A stretch of DNA of 64,000 bases from Psychrobacillus sp044762855 (GCF_044762855.1 NZ_JBIWFB010000002.1:496001-560000); one strand, 5' to 3'. Shown: positions 23,021 to 31,624, counted from the stretch's first letter. The notes: a model not told the origin generated them from the sequence alone. Made by a program: numbers and translations.

Positions 23021-24430
23021 ATGAAAGCTGAAACAAAAAATAAAAAAAGATTTTCTTTAAAAATGCCAGATACGTACGTTTTACTATTTGGCATTTTATT
23101 AATCGCTGCAATAGCTACGTATCTAGTTCCAGCAGGACAGTTTGAAAGAGTAGAAAAAGACGGGTTAACGATGGTCGTTCCTGGCACTTATCATGGTGTG
23201 GAGAGTAGCGGGGTCGGAGTAATGGACATTCTCCTATCCATGCAAAAAGGAATGGTGGAATCTGGCAGTATTATATTCCTTGTGCTATTTATCGGTGGAT
23301 TGATGGAAGTCATTGAATCGACGGGGTCTATTAAAGCAGCTGTCATGAAAGCGATAGATAAAACAAGAGGAAATGAATTTATTTTAATAGCTGTTATTAC
23401 GATTCTTTTTGCTTTGGGAGGAGCTGTAGGGGCTGTCGCAAACTCGGTTATCGCTTTTGTTTCTATTGGTCTTATTATTTCCAAAGCGTTGAGACTCGAT
23501 CCAATTATTGCAGTATCGATTACATTTGGAGCTACCTTTGCAGGGTTTAATGTGGGATTCATCAATCCATATTCAGTTGGTATAGCGCATAAAATCGCTG
23601 AATTGCCATTATTTTCAGGACTGCTTTTCCGTGTTATTGTTTTTATCGTAATTGTTTCGATTACCATTTGGTATACATGGCGCTATGCTAAAAAAGTGTT
23701 GAAAGATCCTAACAACAGCATCCTTTCAAAGTCATTTTTAGCTGATGAGGAACTGGATGAAAGTGAACTTCAAATTGAGTTTAGGAATAAACATAAAGGT
23801 ATTTTGATTTTCGTGGGGCTTGCTTTTGCTTTTATGGTTTATGGTACGATTCAGTTCAAATGGTCGCTTGATCATATGTCGGCTTACTTCTTGGGGGTTG
23901 CCATTTTGGTTGGGGTAATTGGAAAAATTCACTACAATCAGTTTATCGTTCATTTTATGAGAGGTGCTGAAAAATTACTTTATGGAGCACTTATTGTTGG
24001 AGCAGCCCGTGCCATATTAGTCGTCTTGGAGCAAGGGCAAGTGTTAGATACGATTGTCTATGCTCTATCAAACCTATTTACCGGTCTATCGCCAATTATG
24101 GCTACAATGGCTATGTTCGTTGCAAATACAATTATTAGTATTGTCGTACCTTCAGGAAGTGGACAAGCTGTACTTATAATGCCAATCATTACTCCTTTAG
24201 CGGATATGCTAGGTGTTACAAGACAGGTTGCTGTTCAAACTTATTTGTTCGGGGACGGGTTTACGAATAGTATTATTCCAACATCAGGGACACTGATGGC
24301 AAGTCTTGCAATTGCAGGAATCCCATATACAAAGTGGTTCAAATGGATGTTCCCACTCTTTCTAATTTGGATGGTTATTGCAGTCATTACATTAATTATC
24401 GCGGTGTCCATCAATTGGGGACCATTTTAG
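23021..24430 (+). CDS. YfcC-family membrane carrier
   Basis: The 469-residue protein has about 12 membrane segments after a basic cytoplasmic start. It carries the family features YLVPAGQFERVEKDG, GAVGAVANSVIAFVSIGL, FGATFAGFNVGFINPYSVGIAHKIA and VPSGSGQAVLIMPII. YfcC proteins (related to DcuC and arginine/ornithine carriers) are thought to move carboxylates or basic amino acids, but few are tested. AGAAGGAGGAG lies before the ATG. It is 45 bases downstream of the M20 amidohydrolase, so they are probably one operon closed by the terminator at 24508. Confidence 0.85.
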   Translation: MKAETKNKKRFSLKMPDTYVLLFGILLIAAIATYLVPAGQFERVEKDGLTMVVPGTYHGVESSGVGVMDILLSMQKGMVESGSIIFLVLFIGGLMEVIESTGSIKAAVMKAIDKTRGNEFILIAVITILFALGGAVGAVANSVIAFVSIGLIISKALRLDPIIAVSITFGATFAGFNVGFINPYSVGIAHKIAELPLFSGLLFRVIVFIVIVSITIWYTWRYAKKVLKDPNNSILSKSFLADEELDESELQIEFRNKHKGILIFVGLAFAFMVYGTIQFKWSLDHMSAYFLGVAILVGVIGKIHYNQFIVHFMRGAEKLLYGALIVGAARAILVVLEQGQVLDTIVYALSNLFTGLSPIMATMAMFVANTIISIVVPSGSGQAVLIMPIITPLADMLGVTRQVAVQTYLFGDGFTNSIIPTSGTLMASLAIAGIPYTKWFKWMFPLFLIWMVIAVITLIIAVSINWGPF

Positions 24431-24507
24431 GAGAATCTATTACTATATTAAAAAAATGTTTGAATGAACTTATTTTGATGTTATGATTTGATAAAGTAAA
24501 AAAGGAT

Positions 24508-24557
24508 CCTTTTCTATGAATGCTCATTTAAAACGTATTCATAGAAGGATTTTTTTA
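24508..24557 (+). terminator. Terminator after the YfcC carrier gene
   Basis: CCTTTTCTATGAAT (24508-24521) pairs with ATTCATAGAAGG (24537-24548) and is followed by AT and seven T. Confidence 0.88.
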
Positions 24558-24721
24558 TTTTTACTACAATATGTCTCCATTTACCTATAAGTTATGGGCA
24601 AGTTTTAGACAGCATGAGGAGGTAAAGGACGAATTTTATTAATGAAAAAATAGATTTCTTATTACATAAAATATGTGGTGCATTCTTAGTGTAGAAATGC
24701 GCTATTGCGGAGGAGATAGTA

Positions 24722-25519
24722 TTGTTAAGAGATTGGAAACTTCATGTTATCGTTCTATTTTTTGTATTGATAGGCGAAGCAATAGGTGTTAAGCAGTTCA
24801 ATTTAGGAGTCGGTACAATTGCGTTGTTCCCAATGTTATATGTGTTGATATTGGGTGGAATCGTTAGTTTTCCGAAGTTGAAATTAATGAATGAAACACA
24901 GATGAAACGTGCAGCGGGTATACTTGGCATATCTTTTTTGTTATTTGTCGCTAAACTTGGATCGATGTTAGGACCATCATTGCCTAAAATTTTCGATGCA
25001 GGAGTCTCTTTAGCTGTTCAAGAAGTAGGACATGTTTTAGGAACGATTATTATAGGGTTGCCAATAGCAATATTGATTGGTATGAAAAGAGAGGCAATCG
25101 GTGCAACTTTCTCCATAGACCGTGAGCCGAATTTAGCCATAATTTCTGAAAAGTACGGAGCAGATTCACCTGAAGGAAGAGGGGCATTAGGTGTCTACAT
25201 ATGTGGGACTGTGTTTGGAGCGATCTATTTAGCTATTTTAGCAGGATTTTTAGGTAGTCTTGGCATCTTCCATCCGATTTCGTTGGCAATGGGAGCTGGG
25301 GTAGGTTCTGGTAGTATGATGGCGGCAGCTTCTGGAGCACTTGCTGTCACATTTCCAAATGATGCAGAGGATATCGCGTTGTTTGCAGCAGCAGCCAACT
25401 TGATCTCTACCATATTAGGGACGTATTTATGTGTATTCTTCTCACTGCCTGTAACAGCGCGACTTTACGAATGGCTAGAGCCTAAAATCGGGCGCTCTCG
25501 TAAGGAGGCTACAAAATAA
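24722..25519 (+). CDS. DUF3100 membrane protein, copy 2
   Basis: This 265-residue paralogue of the product of 18166-18963 has the same length, the same membrane segments and the identical polar loop REPNLAIISEKYGADSPEGRG. About 24 of 265 residues differ by eye. It starts at TTG 24722 after GGAGGAG and again couples (TAATG) to a 145-residue partner. It stands alone with its partner, between the YfcC terminator and its own terminator. The DNA differs mainly at third codon positions, so the duplication is not very recent and both copies appear under purifying selection; that last point is inference. Confidence 0.75.
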   Translation: MLRDWKLHVIVLFFVLIGEAIGVKQFNLGVGTIALFPMLYVLILGGIVSFPKLKLMNETQMKRAAGILGISFLLFVAKLGSMLGPSLPKIFDAGVSLAVQEVGHVLGTIIIGLPIAILIGMKREAIGATFSIDREPNLAIISEKYGADSPEGRGALGVYICGTVFGAIYLAILAGFLGSLGIFHPISLAMGAGVGSGSMMAAASGALAVTFPNDAEDIALFAAAANLISTILGTYLCVFFSLPVTARLYEWLEPKIGRSRKEATK

Positions 25520-25956
25520 TGATGGAAAAAACTAAAGTATTAGCATTGATCGGAATTATTGCCATCCTCGGGAACTGGGTAGGGTACGGTGTATCTCCGA
25601 TAAAAGCACTTCCAGGAATGATTTTGATTGTTTTATTTACAGTAGTAGGTTTAGTGTTGAACAAGTATGTACCTAAAATGCCGGCAGTCGTATGGATTTC
25701 CTTGATAGCGTTAATTGCGACCACTCCAATTTTCCCAGGAAACGAATGGATTGTAGCAAAAACAGCGGAAATTAACTTTATGGCATTGGCTACACCGATC
25801 CTTGCTTATGCTGGTCTTTCTCTTGGGAAAGACATAGAAAGTTTCAAAAAGTTAGGCTGGAGAATTGTAGTTATTTCATTAGTGGTATACACAGGAACTT
25901 TCTTATTTGCAACATTATTTGCAGAGATTGTTTTTAAAATACAAGGTAGATTTTAG
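25519..25956 (+). CDS. Small membrane partner of DUF3100 protein, copy 2
   Basis: This is the 145-residue paralogue of the product of 18963-19400, with the same four or five hydrophobic segments and the ATPILAYAGLSLGKD motif. Two consecutive methionines (25519, 25522) could start it. Retention of both genes in both copies argues that the proteins act together. Confidence 0.7.
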   Translation: MMEKTKVLALIGIIAILGNWVGYGVSPIKALPGMILIVLFTVVGLVLNKYVPKMPAVVWISLIALIATTPIFPGNEWIVAKTAEINFMALATPILAYAGLSLGKDIESFKKLGWRIVVISLVVYTGTFLFATLFAEIVFKIQGRF

Positions 25957-25964
25957 AATAACTA

Positions 25965-25997
25965 AGAACCCAATTGGCATATTGCTGATTGGGTTCT
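25965..25997 (+). terminator. Terminator after second DUF3100 pair
   Basis: AGAACCCAAT / ATTGGGTTCT arms enclose 13 bases and are followed by ATTACTTT. It occupies the same place as the terminator after the first pair but has a different sequence. Confidence 0.75.
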
Positions 25998-26034
25998 ATT
26001 ACTTTATGAAGTATAGATTAAAATAGTAGAAACA

Positions 26035-26235
26035 TTATGGTGTAGAATTTTCAGTGGAATCTGTACCCTCATCCACATCTCCATCCTCCGGAACACCAAT
26101 GTCATTTTCACCATCATCCTCTAGTAATGGGTCATTCACTTCAATATCTTCCACATCATCGTCGTTATCTCCACAAGCCCCTAATAGGAATGCAGCCGAT
26201 AAAGCTAGCGGTAATGCAATTATTTTTCTTTTCAT
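26035..26235 (-). CDS. Small acidic lipoprotein, function unknown
   Basis: This 66-residue precursor has a lipoprotein signal peptide (KRKIIALPLALSAAFLLGAC) whose lipobox cysteine is at about residue 21. The rest is almost entirely Asp/Glu/Asn/Gly, so it is a highly acidic, probably disordered surface tail. ATG 26235 is used because ATGGAGGAAA lies 6 bases upstream; two upstream in-frame methionines lack this spacing. It stands alone. Acidic lipoproteins of this kind may bind metal ions, but no function can be claimed. Confidence 0.75.
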   Translation of the reverse strand: MKRKIIALPLALSAAFLLGACGDNDDDVEDIEVNDPLLEDDGENDIGVPEDGDVDEGTDSTENSTP

Positions 26236-26543
26236 TGAAATTTCCTCCATTTCCATTGGTTAAAATTTATTGTGCTTATTTTCTATGTACCTCTTTTTTC
26301 TTTATATAAACTTATTTCTATTAAAAGATTATGAAAGTTACTTTTGGTTAGCTACTTCCAGTGTACAGAGAATTAGATAAACTACTATCTAAATCTATTA
26401 TATTTGCTCCCATTACGATTGAATCATCGAAGTTTTGAGCAAAGATTCTTTTCTAAAATTTGTTTAGAGTTATTATGTGGTCAGCCCTACTAACTTATGA
26501 AACTTTGCATTAACTATATAGTATATGGAAGGAGGTGAATCAA
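26236..26543. other. Gene-free stretch between divergent lipoprotein and DUF4183 genes
   Basis: No open frame of note is present. It holds one palindrome, TTAGATA (26373-26379) and TATCTAA (26386-26392), six bases apart, that could be an operator for either divergent gene. No clear sigma-A promoter was seen for either gene. Confidence 0.4.
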
Positions 26544-26864
26544 ATGGCACTTTCCCTGATTAATATTAATGTAAATGTGACAAGTACTTCCACAAGATTT
26601 TTTAATGTATTGGCAGCACCTTTAACTGTTGAGGATGGTACAACTGTCGCTGCAACAGCTTTTCTAGATGACAGTGGAGTAGCTGCAACAGCTTTTCCAG
26701 ATGTTACGAATGGCTACTATAATCTTTACTTGAATGGAGTACTACAAGAAGGAGGTTCCTATACAATTTCTCCTACTGAATTGACCTTTAATACAGTAAC
26801 TGGAACTATCTCTGCTGGAACACCTCTAGTTGTAGAAGCCGTTGAATTAGCTACCGTAATTTAA
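26544..26864 (+). CDS. DUF4183 protein, possible spore surface protein
   Basis: The 106-residue, Thr/Ala/Val-rich protein lacks a signal peptide and shows the DUF4183 pattern NGYYNLYLNGVLQEGGSY followed by beta-strand-rich sequence. DUF4183 proteins are common in spore-formers and several are linked to the exosporium or spore coat; the role here is inferred. A perfect AAGGAGGTGA ribosome site precedes ATG 26544, so expression is strong when the gene is on. It has a near repeat inside (VAATAFLDD and VAATAFPDV). It has its own terminator and no co-directional partner. Confidence 0.8.
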   Translation: MALSLININVNVTSTSTRFFNVLAAPLTVEDGTTVAATAFLDDSGVAATAFPDVTNGYYNLYLNGVLQEGGSYTISPTELTFNTVTGTISAGTPLVVEAVELATVI

Positions 26865-26883
26865 TAACTATTTTTAGATTTTC

Positions 26884-26931
26884 AAAAGAGACTCTCAATC
26901 GATGTTAGAACGATTTGGAGTCTCTTTTGTT
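26884..26931 (+). terminator. Terminator of the DUF4183 gene
   Basis: Eleven-base arms AAAAGAGACTC / GAGTCTCTTTT with a 23-base loop are followed by a short T-rich tail. Confidence 0.85.
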
Positions 26932-27004
26932 TACTTTCCATTTTTAAACCGATACATTTTAATAAAGTAGCCAAGTATATACATAAGAGAAAGGAAGAAA
27001 TGAG

Positions 27005-27997
27005 ATGAAGTTAAGTGTTCTAGATCAAGCACCGATCACTGTTGGAAATACTGCAGTTGATGCATTAAGAAAAGCAGAAGAACTAGCTATTTTAGCGGAT
27101 GAGTTGGGGTACCATCGTATGTGGATGGCAGAGCATCATGGCACCGGGACGATTGCAAGCTCTGCTCCAGAAGTCATTGCAGCGCATTTAGCCGCGAAAA
27201 CAAACAAAATTCGTATTGGCACAGGAGGAGTGATGATGATGCATTATTCGCCTCTTAAGCTTGCAGAAGTGTTTAAAACGCTAAGTGCATTTTCTCCTGG
27301 GCGTATCGATTTCGGTGTTGGTCGAGCTCCAGGTGGAGATAATTACGCTATGTATGCATTATCAGAAGGTCGCCAACCAATGCTTAACAATATGTATGAA
27401 AAACTAACGACGACGCTACAATTATTAAATGATGAAGTGCCAGAAGATAGCGTATACAATCGGACAATTGCAACCCCATCGAATGTGGTTTTACCTGAAG
27501 CATGGCTGCTTGGTTCTACTGGGAACAGTGCTATTCAAGCGGGACGGTTAGGAGTCGGTTATTCATTTGCTCAGTTTTTCCAAGGAGGGATGACGAAGGA
27601 GATTTTCGATGCTTATCGTCGAAACTTTAAGCCTTCTGCACTGATGGAAAAGCCAGAAATTAACGTAACATATATGGTAACGGTCGCTGAAACGAAAGAA
27701 GAAGCGGAATACGAAGCACTGCCACAAGATATTTCGAGGCTGTCACTAATGAGAGGACAAATTCGCCAAACATTGACGCCAGAAGAAGCGAAAGATTATC
27801 CTTTAACGGAAATGGATCGCATGGCCATTCAAGAAAATCGAAAAATTCACTTAGTCGGTACAGCAAAAGAAGTTGCAGAGATTTTGAAAGAAGAGCAGGC
27901 ACAGTATGGTTTTGATGAAGCAATGATTTGTAGCATACCGCATTCTCAAGAAAAACGGTTGGATGTGTACCGACTACTAGCGCGTGAATTATTTTAG
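27005..27997 (+). CDS. Luciferase-like (LLM) flavin-dependent oxidoreductase, MsnO8-type
   Basis: The 330-residue TIM-barrel protein is of the bacterial-luciferase superfamily. It has MKLSVLDQAPI at the start, GYHRMWMAEHH, IRIGTGGVMMMHYSPLKLAE and FSPGRIDFGVGRAPGG, the arrangement of the single-component-like MsnO8 group that is widespread in Bacillus as uncharacterised genes. It is expected to use reduced FMN and oxygen on an unknown substrate. The start follows AGAAAGGAAG. It is monocistronic and ends in a terminator shared with the convergent SMR pair. Confidence 0.85.
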   Translation: MKLSVLDQAPITVGNTAVDALRKAEELAILADELGYHRMWMAEHHGTGTIASSAPEVIAAHLAAKTNKIRIGTGGVMMMHYSPLKLAEVFKTLSAFSPGRIDFGVGRAPGGDNYAMYALSEGRQPMLNNMYEKLTTTLQLLNDEVPEDSVYNRTIATPSNVVLPEAWLLGSTGNSAIQAGRLGVGYSFAQFFQGGMTKEIFDAYRRNFKPSALMEKPEINVTYMVTVAETKEEAEYEALPQDISRLSLMRGQIRQTLTPEEAKDYPLTEMDRMAIQENRKIHLVGTAKEVAEILKEEQAQYGFDEAMICSIPHSQEKRLDVYRLLARELF

Positions 27998-28020
27998 CAA
28001 ATATGGAATGACACAAGAAA

Positions 28021-28052
28021 AAGAACCAATCTTAATGAGATGGTTCTTTTTT
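28021..28052. terminator. Bidirectional terminator between LLM gene and SMR pair
   Basis: AAGAACCA..CTTAATGAG..TGGTTCTT forms a hairpin with A-rich left and T-rich right flanks. It overlaps the end of the convergent SMR gene. Confidence 0.8.
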
Positions 28053-28370
28053 AGCATCTGATGCATTAAGTAAAACGACCCCACCAATTATAAGTGCTAA
28101 CCCAGAAAGCGTAAGCAAGTTAAAGGGATCATTCCAAAATAGCACCCCGATTAATGCAGTTATTGCAGTTCCAACTCCGGACCAAATGGCATATGCCAAA
28201 CTTAAAGGAATTGTTTTTAAGCACAGAGCTAAACAATAGAAGGAAATACCGTACCCAGCAATAACCCCGATAGAAGATCCAAAATTAGTAAAACCTACAG
28301 ATAACTTTAGCATGGCGGTTCCGAAAATCTCACTAATAATCGATATACTAAGCAAACTATAACCTTTCAT
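28032..28370 (-). CDS. SMR-family multidrug efflux protein, second subunit
   Basis: The 112-residue small multidrug resistance protein has four membrane helices and the essential membrane glutamate in SIISEIFGTAML. It has the YAIWSGVGTAITALIG motif and ends with GGVVLLN. It lies 20 bases downstream of a second, related SMR gene on the same strand, so the products probably form a heterodimer like EbrAB of B. subtilis, which expels cationic dyes. Which of EbrAB, YkkCD or YvdRS it matches best needs alignment. It starts at ATG 28370 after AGAGAGGAAT. Confidence 0.88.
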   Translation of the reverse strand: MKGYSLLSISIISEIFGTAMLKLSVGFTNFGSSIGVIAGYGISFYCLALCLKTIPLSLAYAIWSGVGTAITALIGVLFWNDPFNLLTLSGLALIIGGVVLLNASDAKKEPSH

Positions 28371-28390
28371 ATGTATTCCTCTCTTTCTCT

Positions 28391-28723
28391 TTAAGCATGA
28401 ACTTCACCGTTTGAAAGATTCAATAAAATAACGCCTCCGATAATCAATAATAACCCAAAAAACTTTTTCCGATTAAAGCCTTCCTTATAAATGATTATCC
28501 CAACTATAGCAGTCAAAGCAGTTCCGACCCCAGACCAAATTGCATAAGCGGTCCCGATTGGTAGTGTTTTTAAGGAGAGAGATAATGCATAAAAAGCAAT
28601 CGCATAACCTAATACAACACCAATAGTAGGAAGCACTTTTTTAAATCCTTCTGTAACTTTCAACATCGAACTACCGAAAACTTCACTTACAATAGCGATT
28701 GCTAGTAATAGGTAAGTATTCAA
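28391..28723 (-). CDS. SMR-family multidrug efflux protein, first subunit
   Basis: The 110-residue partner of the downstream SMR protein has four membrane helices, the membrane glutamate in IAIVSEVFGSSMLKV and the YAIWSGVGTALTAIVG motif. It starts at ATG 28723 with GGAGGCG upstream. The leader was checked for a guanidine-I (ykkC) riboswitch and no such conserved elements were seen, so drug rather than guanidine export is more likely, though not certain. Confidence 0.88.
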   Translation of the reverse strand: MNTYLLLAIAIVSEVFGSSMLKVTEGFKKVLPTIGVVLGYAIAFYALSLSLKTLPIGTAYAIWSGVGTALTAIVGIIIYKEGFNRKKFFGLLLIIGGVILLNLSNGEVHA

Positions 28724-28975
28724 ATATAACGCCTCCTCACTACTATTTAAGCGTTAAAAGTAAGCGAACGTCAATCCCAAATAACTCCATCTTAAAGATC
28801 TATTTTGTAGAGACCTATGGAAGGTATAATTTTAACTAGACATACTAGGGGTTAGAAAAATTACCAACACTTTATACGAAAAGGGTAAGTATGATATTAT
28901 CTGCTCTTTGAGAAACCCCGATGTTTACCTTCTAGCTTCTTCGTAATAATTATAGAATGCAAGGCAGGGACAAAT

Positions 28976-29002
28976 ATAAAAAGGACCAAAAAATTGGTCC
29001 TC
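28976..29002 (-). terminator. Terminator of speD
   Basis: Read on the minus strand, GAGGACCAA / TTGGTCCTT arms with a short T loop are followed by TTTATA. It begins six bases past the speD stop. Confidence 0.85.
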
Positions 29003-29007
29003 ATACT

Positions 29008-29823
29008 TCATTCTTCTCTTGCTATGTTTTTCGCATAAAAAATCTCGTCCATTTCAGTTTTTAACTTCTTCGTAATGGTTATTTTTTCTTCATCTGTTAA
29101 CTCGTCTTCTCTGTAGCCAAACAAGTAGTTATTTAAATCAAATTCTTTGAGTTTACATTTAGTATGAAAAATATTTTCTTGGTATACATTTACATCAATC
29201 ATTTGATAATATTGTTGTATATCAAGGGGAATATAGTTTTGGATAGAATTAATGTCATGATCGATAAATAATTTATGACCAGTTACATCTCGGGTAAAGC
29301 CACGTACTCGATAATCCATTACCATGACATCTGTTTCAAATGAATGTATTAAATAATTCAACGCTTTCAATGGAGAAATTTCTCCACAAGTGGAAATATC
29401 AATATCCGCACGGAATGTGCTAATCCCCTCATCCGGATGATACTCAGGATACGTATGAACGGTTATATGACTTTTATCGAGATGACCTACTACTGTTTCA
29501 GGTAACGGTCCTGGGGATTCTTTAAATGAATCCACTGGAGAATCATCGACAGGTCCTTCCGAAACTAAAATGGTCACACTTGCTCCTTGTGGTTCATAAT
29601 CTTGCTTCGCGATATTTAAAATATTAGCTTCAATAATATCTGAAACTTTACTTAATATTTTCGTCAAACGATCAGCATTATATTGCTCATCGATATAGTC
29701 TATATAAGCCTCTCTTTCCTCTTTTGTTCTAGTGTAACAAATATCATACATGTTAAAACTTAAGGTTTTTGTAAGATTATTAAATCCGTGTAACTCAATT
29801 CTTTGCTTAGGAGTTAAGCTCAT
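29008..29823 (-). CDS. speD: S-adenosylmethionine decarboxylase proenzyme, long (E. coli-like) form
   Basis: SpeD makes decarboxylated S-adenosylmethionine, the aminopropyl donor for spermidine. The 271-residue length and the motifs STCGEISPLKALNYLIHSF and DYRVRGFTRDVTGHKLFIDH are those of the E. coli-type enzyme, not the roughly 125-residue B. subtilis SpeH type. The proenzyme should self-cleave at the Lys-Ser bond in GHLDKSHITVHTYPE, which makes the pyruvoyl group of the alpha chain. Ribosome site AGAGAGGAG lies upstream of ATG 29823. It is monocistronic; no spermidine synthase gene is nearby. Confidence 0.92.
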   Translation of the reverse strand: MSLTPKQRIELHGFNNLTKTLSFNMYDICYTRTKEEREAYIDYIDEQYNADRLTKILSKVSDIIEANILNIAKQDYEPQGASVTILVSEGPVDDSPVDSFKESPGPLPETVVGHLDKSHITVHTYPEYHPDEGISTFRADIDISTCGEISPLKALNYLIHSFETDVMVMDYRVRGFTRDVTGHKLFIDHDINSIQNYIPLDIQQYYQMIDVNVYQENIFHTKCKLKEFDLNNYLFGYREDELTDEEKITITKKLKTEMDEIFYAKNIAREE

Positions 29824-29982
29824 ATGGAACTCCTCTCTTTCACTTAAATTTTGAAACGTTTAAAATGATATTACAAGTATGCGTTAAAACCAGATTTACA
29901 TTCCCTATAGCTTTACTTTTCCACAAACAATCTTTCTGAAACATGTTGCTATTAAAAAATACATTATTTGGAGGTCACTACG

Positions 29983-30333
29983 ATGAAAATCAAAGGTTTT
30001 GGTGGAATTTTTTGGAGATCGAAAGATGTTGATTCCTTAAAAGAATGGTATAAAGAGACGCTAGGAATTTCAATGGGAGATTGGAATATGGCTATGATCA
30101 AACCAGATATGGACAATGAAACAGTCTTTTCTTTCTTTAAAGAAGATAGTGATTATTTTCCTGAAAACCAATCAGTGATGCTAAATTTTCAAGTGGAGAA
30201 CATAGAAGCTTGGATAGAGCATTTTCATAAAATTGGTGTCCCTTTAGTAAAAGAACCAGAAAAAAGTGAGTATGGTACATTCGTTTGGATTTCGGATCCA
30301 GATGGAAGATGGATTGAAATTTGGGAGAAATAA
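29983..30333 (+). CDS. VOC-superfamily (glyoxalase-like) protein
   Basis: The 116-residue single-domain vicinal-oxygen-chelate protein has two beta-alpha-beta-beta-beta modules: FGGIFWRSKDVDSLKEWYKE with QSVMLNFQVENIEAW, and the C-terminal FVWISDPDGRWIEIWEK with its metal-site glutamate. Members include glyoxalase I, fosfomycin and bleomycin resistance proteins and dioxygenases, so the reaction cannot be named. ATG 29983 follows GGAGGTC by 8 bases. The structured repeat copy 2 starts 17 bases past the stop. Confidence 0.85.
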   Translation: MKIKGFGGIFWRSKDVDSLKEWYKETLGISMGDWNMAMIKPDMDNETVFSFFKEDSDYFPENQSVMLNFQVENIEAWIEHFHKIGVPLVKEPEKSEYGTFVWISDPDGRWIEIWEK

Positions 30334-30349
30334 ACGCTTGAAGACCCTT

Positions 30350-30562
30350 TATCCCGCATTAATGGGCAGTAAGACTCCCACTTCAAGATTTAAGAAAAGC
30401 GAAAAGATAAGTGGGAGATCAACTGCCCGTAAAAGCCCGATTGGTTCAACTAACAATCAGTGGGGGATGAAGCGGACTAAAAGCGCGACGTCCATGTCGC
30501 AACGTCCGCACTAACACGTCATGTGCGTCGAAAAACCCCCACTGATTGAAGTTTCACTTTAT
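30350..30562 (+). repeat. Structured dispersed repeat, copy 2 (long form)
   Basis: This is the second copy of the element at 371-526. Stem ATGGGCAGT pairs with ACTGCCCGT and stem CTCCCACTT pairs perfectly with AAGTGGGAG. AATCAGTGGGGG (30454-30465 region) pairs perfectly with CCCCCACTGATT (30535-30546). The last stem is closed over about 57 extra bases containing GCGGAC..GTCCGC and CGCGACG-type inner hairpins. It fills most of the 310-base gap before the broken coiled-coil gene. An open frame across it (30266-30514) looks fortuitous. Confidence 0.75.
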
Positions 30563-30644
30563 AAAATCTTATCTTTAGTGGAAATTCGTTCGAGTGAAAC
30601 TTCTATCCTTATGTGTACGTATATAAGGTAAGGAGGAATGAACG

Positions 30645-31595
30645 ATGTGGGAACAATTACAAGAACAGCAAGCACAGCTAATCGTAAAGAAAAATGAACG
30701 TAATCGACTGCAAAGAAAGGAAGCATCACTCTAAACGCAGCGTTTGGATCTAGAAGTCATTCGCAACAAATTGGAAGTAGAGCTTACAAAAGAGCAAAAA
30801 GATGTAATCGAATTAGACAAGTTCTCGTTAACCAATTTAGTTAGCCAATGGAAGGGAACAATAGACGAAAAACGCAAAAAAGAAATTGCAGAAGCAGCAG
30901 AAGCTGAATTGAAATACAATGAAGCAGTGAAAACATTACGTGATATCGAAAAAGATATTGAAGTAGTAAAATTAGAAATAGCTAATGGTGATTACAGTTC
31001 AATCGATTAAACTTGGACTTCATTAATGCAAGAAAAGGAGCAGTGGTTATTCGCTCACACTGTTGATGAACGACAAGCCTTAGAAAACTTGTATGAAAAC
31101 CGAGCCGATTTGGAATCGATGCAAAAAGAAATAGAAGAAGCAATGATTGCTGGAAAAGATGCACTACACGCACTTGAGCAAGCAAATACTGAATTTGATT
31201 CAGCATCTGCAATGTCCACTTGGGATACTTTCCTCGGTGGAGGAATTTTAGTAACAGCGATGAAGCATAGTAGTTTAAACAGTTCGCAAGACTATATCCA
31301 TAATGCGCAAATGGCTCTCCGTCGTTTTGAAACGGAGTTGATGGATGTTAAAAACATTGCTACAGAGGTCCTTCAAGTGGATAGAAGTAATTTCATGACG
31401 TTCACCGATTATTTCTTCGATAATATTTTTACGGATTGGATGATACATTCACAGATTAATACGTCTAAAGATCGCTTGGAAGAAGCCATTGGCCAAGTCG
31501 AAAAAGTGTTAGAAAAATTGTATGCTAAGTCAATGGAAGTAGAGACTGAATTAGAAGAAGTCAAATATAAGATAAACAGTATAATAGAAATGTAA
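30645..31595 (+). pseudogene. Coiled-coil protein gene interrupted by two in-frame TAA codons
   Basis: A good ribosome site (AAGGAGGA) precedes ATG 30645. One reading frame runs to 31595 with only two interruptions, TAA at 30732-30734 and TAA at 31008-31010, and no frame change. The pieces are 29, 91 and 194 codons. All three are rich in Glu/Lys/Gln heptads, consistent with one coiled-coil protein of about 316 residues with a short hydrophobic or glycine patch (FLGGGILVTAMKHSS) near the middle of the last part. Neither internal piece has its own ribosome site. The family is not recognised; similar proteins of unknown function occur in Bacillales. Most likely it is a pseudogene by point mutation, and the rest of the frame is still clean, so the loss looks recent. 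Confidence 0.8.
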
Positions 31596-31624
31596 TAATC
31601 GAACTCATTATTTCAATTTTCCTG

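Noticed and set aside
28724..29007. Guanidine (ykkC) riboswitch before the SMR pair
   Set aside because: The conserved stems and the ACGR-type loops of that riboswitch were not found on the minus strand; only a plain leader is visible.
29824..29982. SAM-type riboswitch before speD
   Set aside because: No S-box or related conserved core could be recognised on the minus strand in this short leader.
30266..30514. 82-residue basic open frame
   Set aside because: It begins inside the VOC gene in another frame and runs through the structured repeat; no ribosome site.
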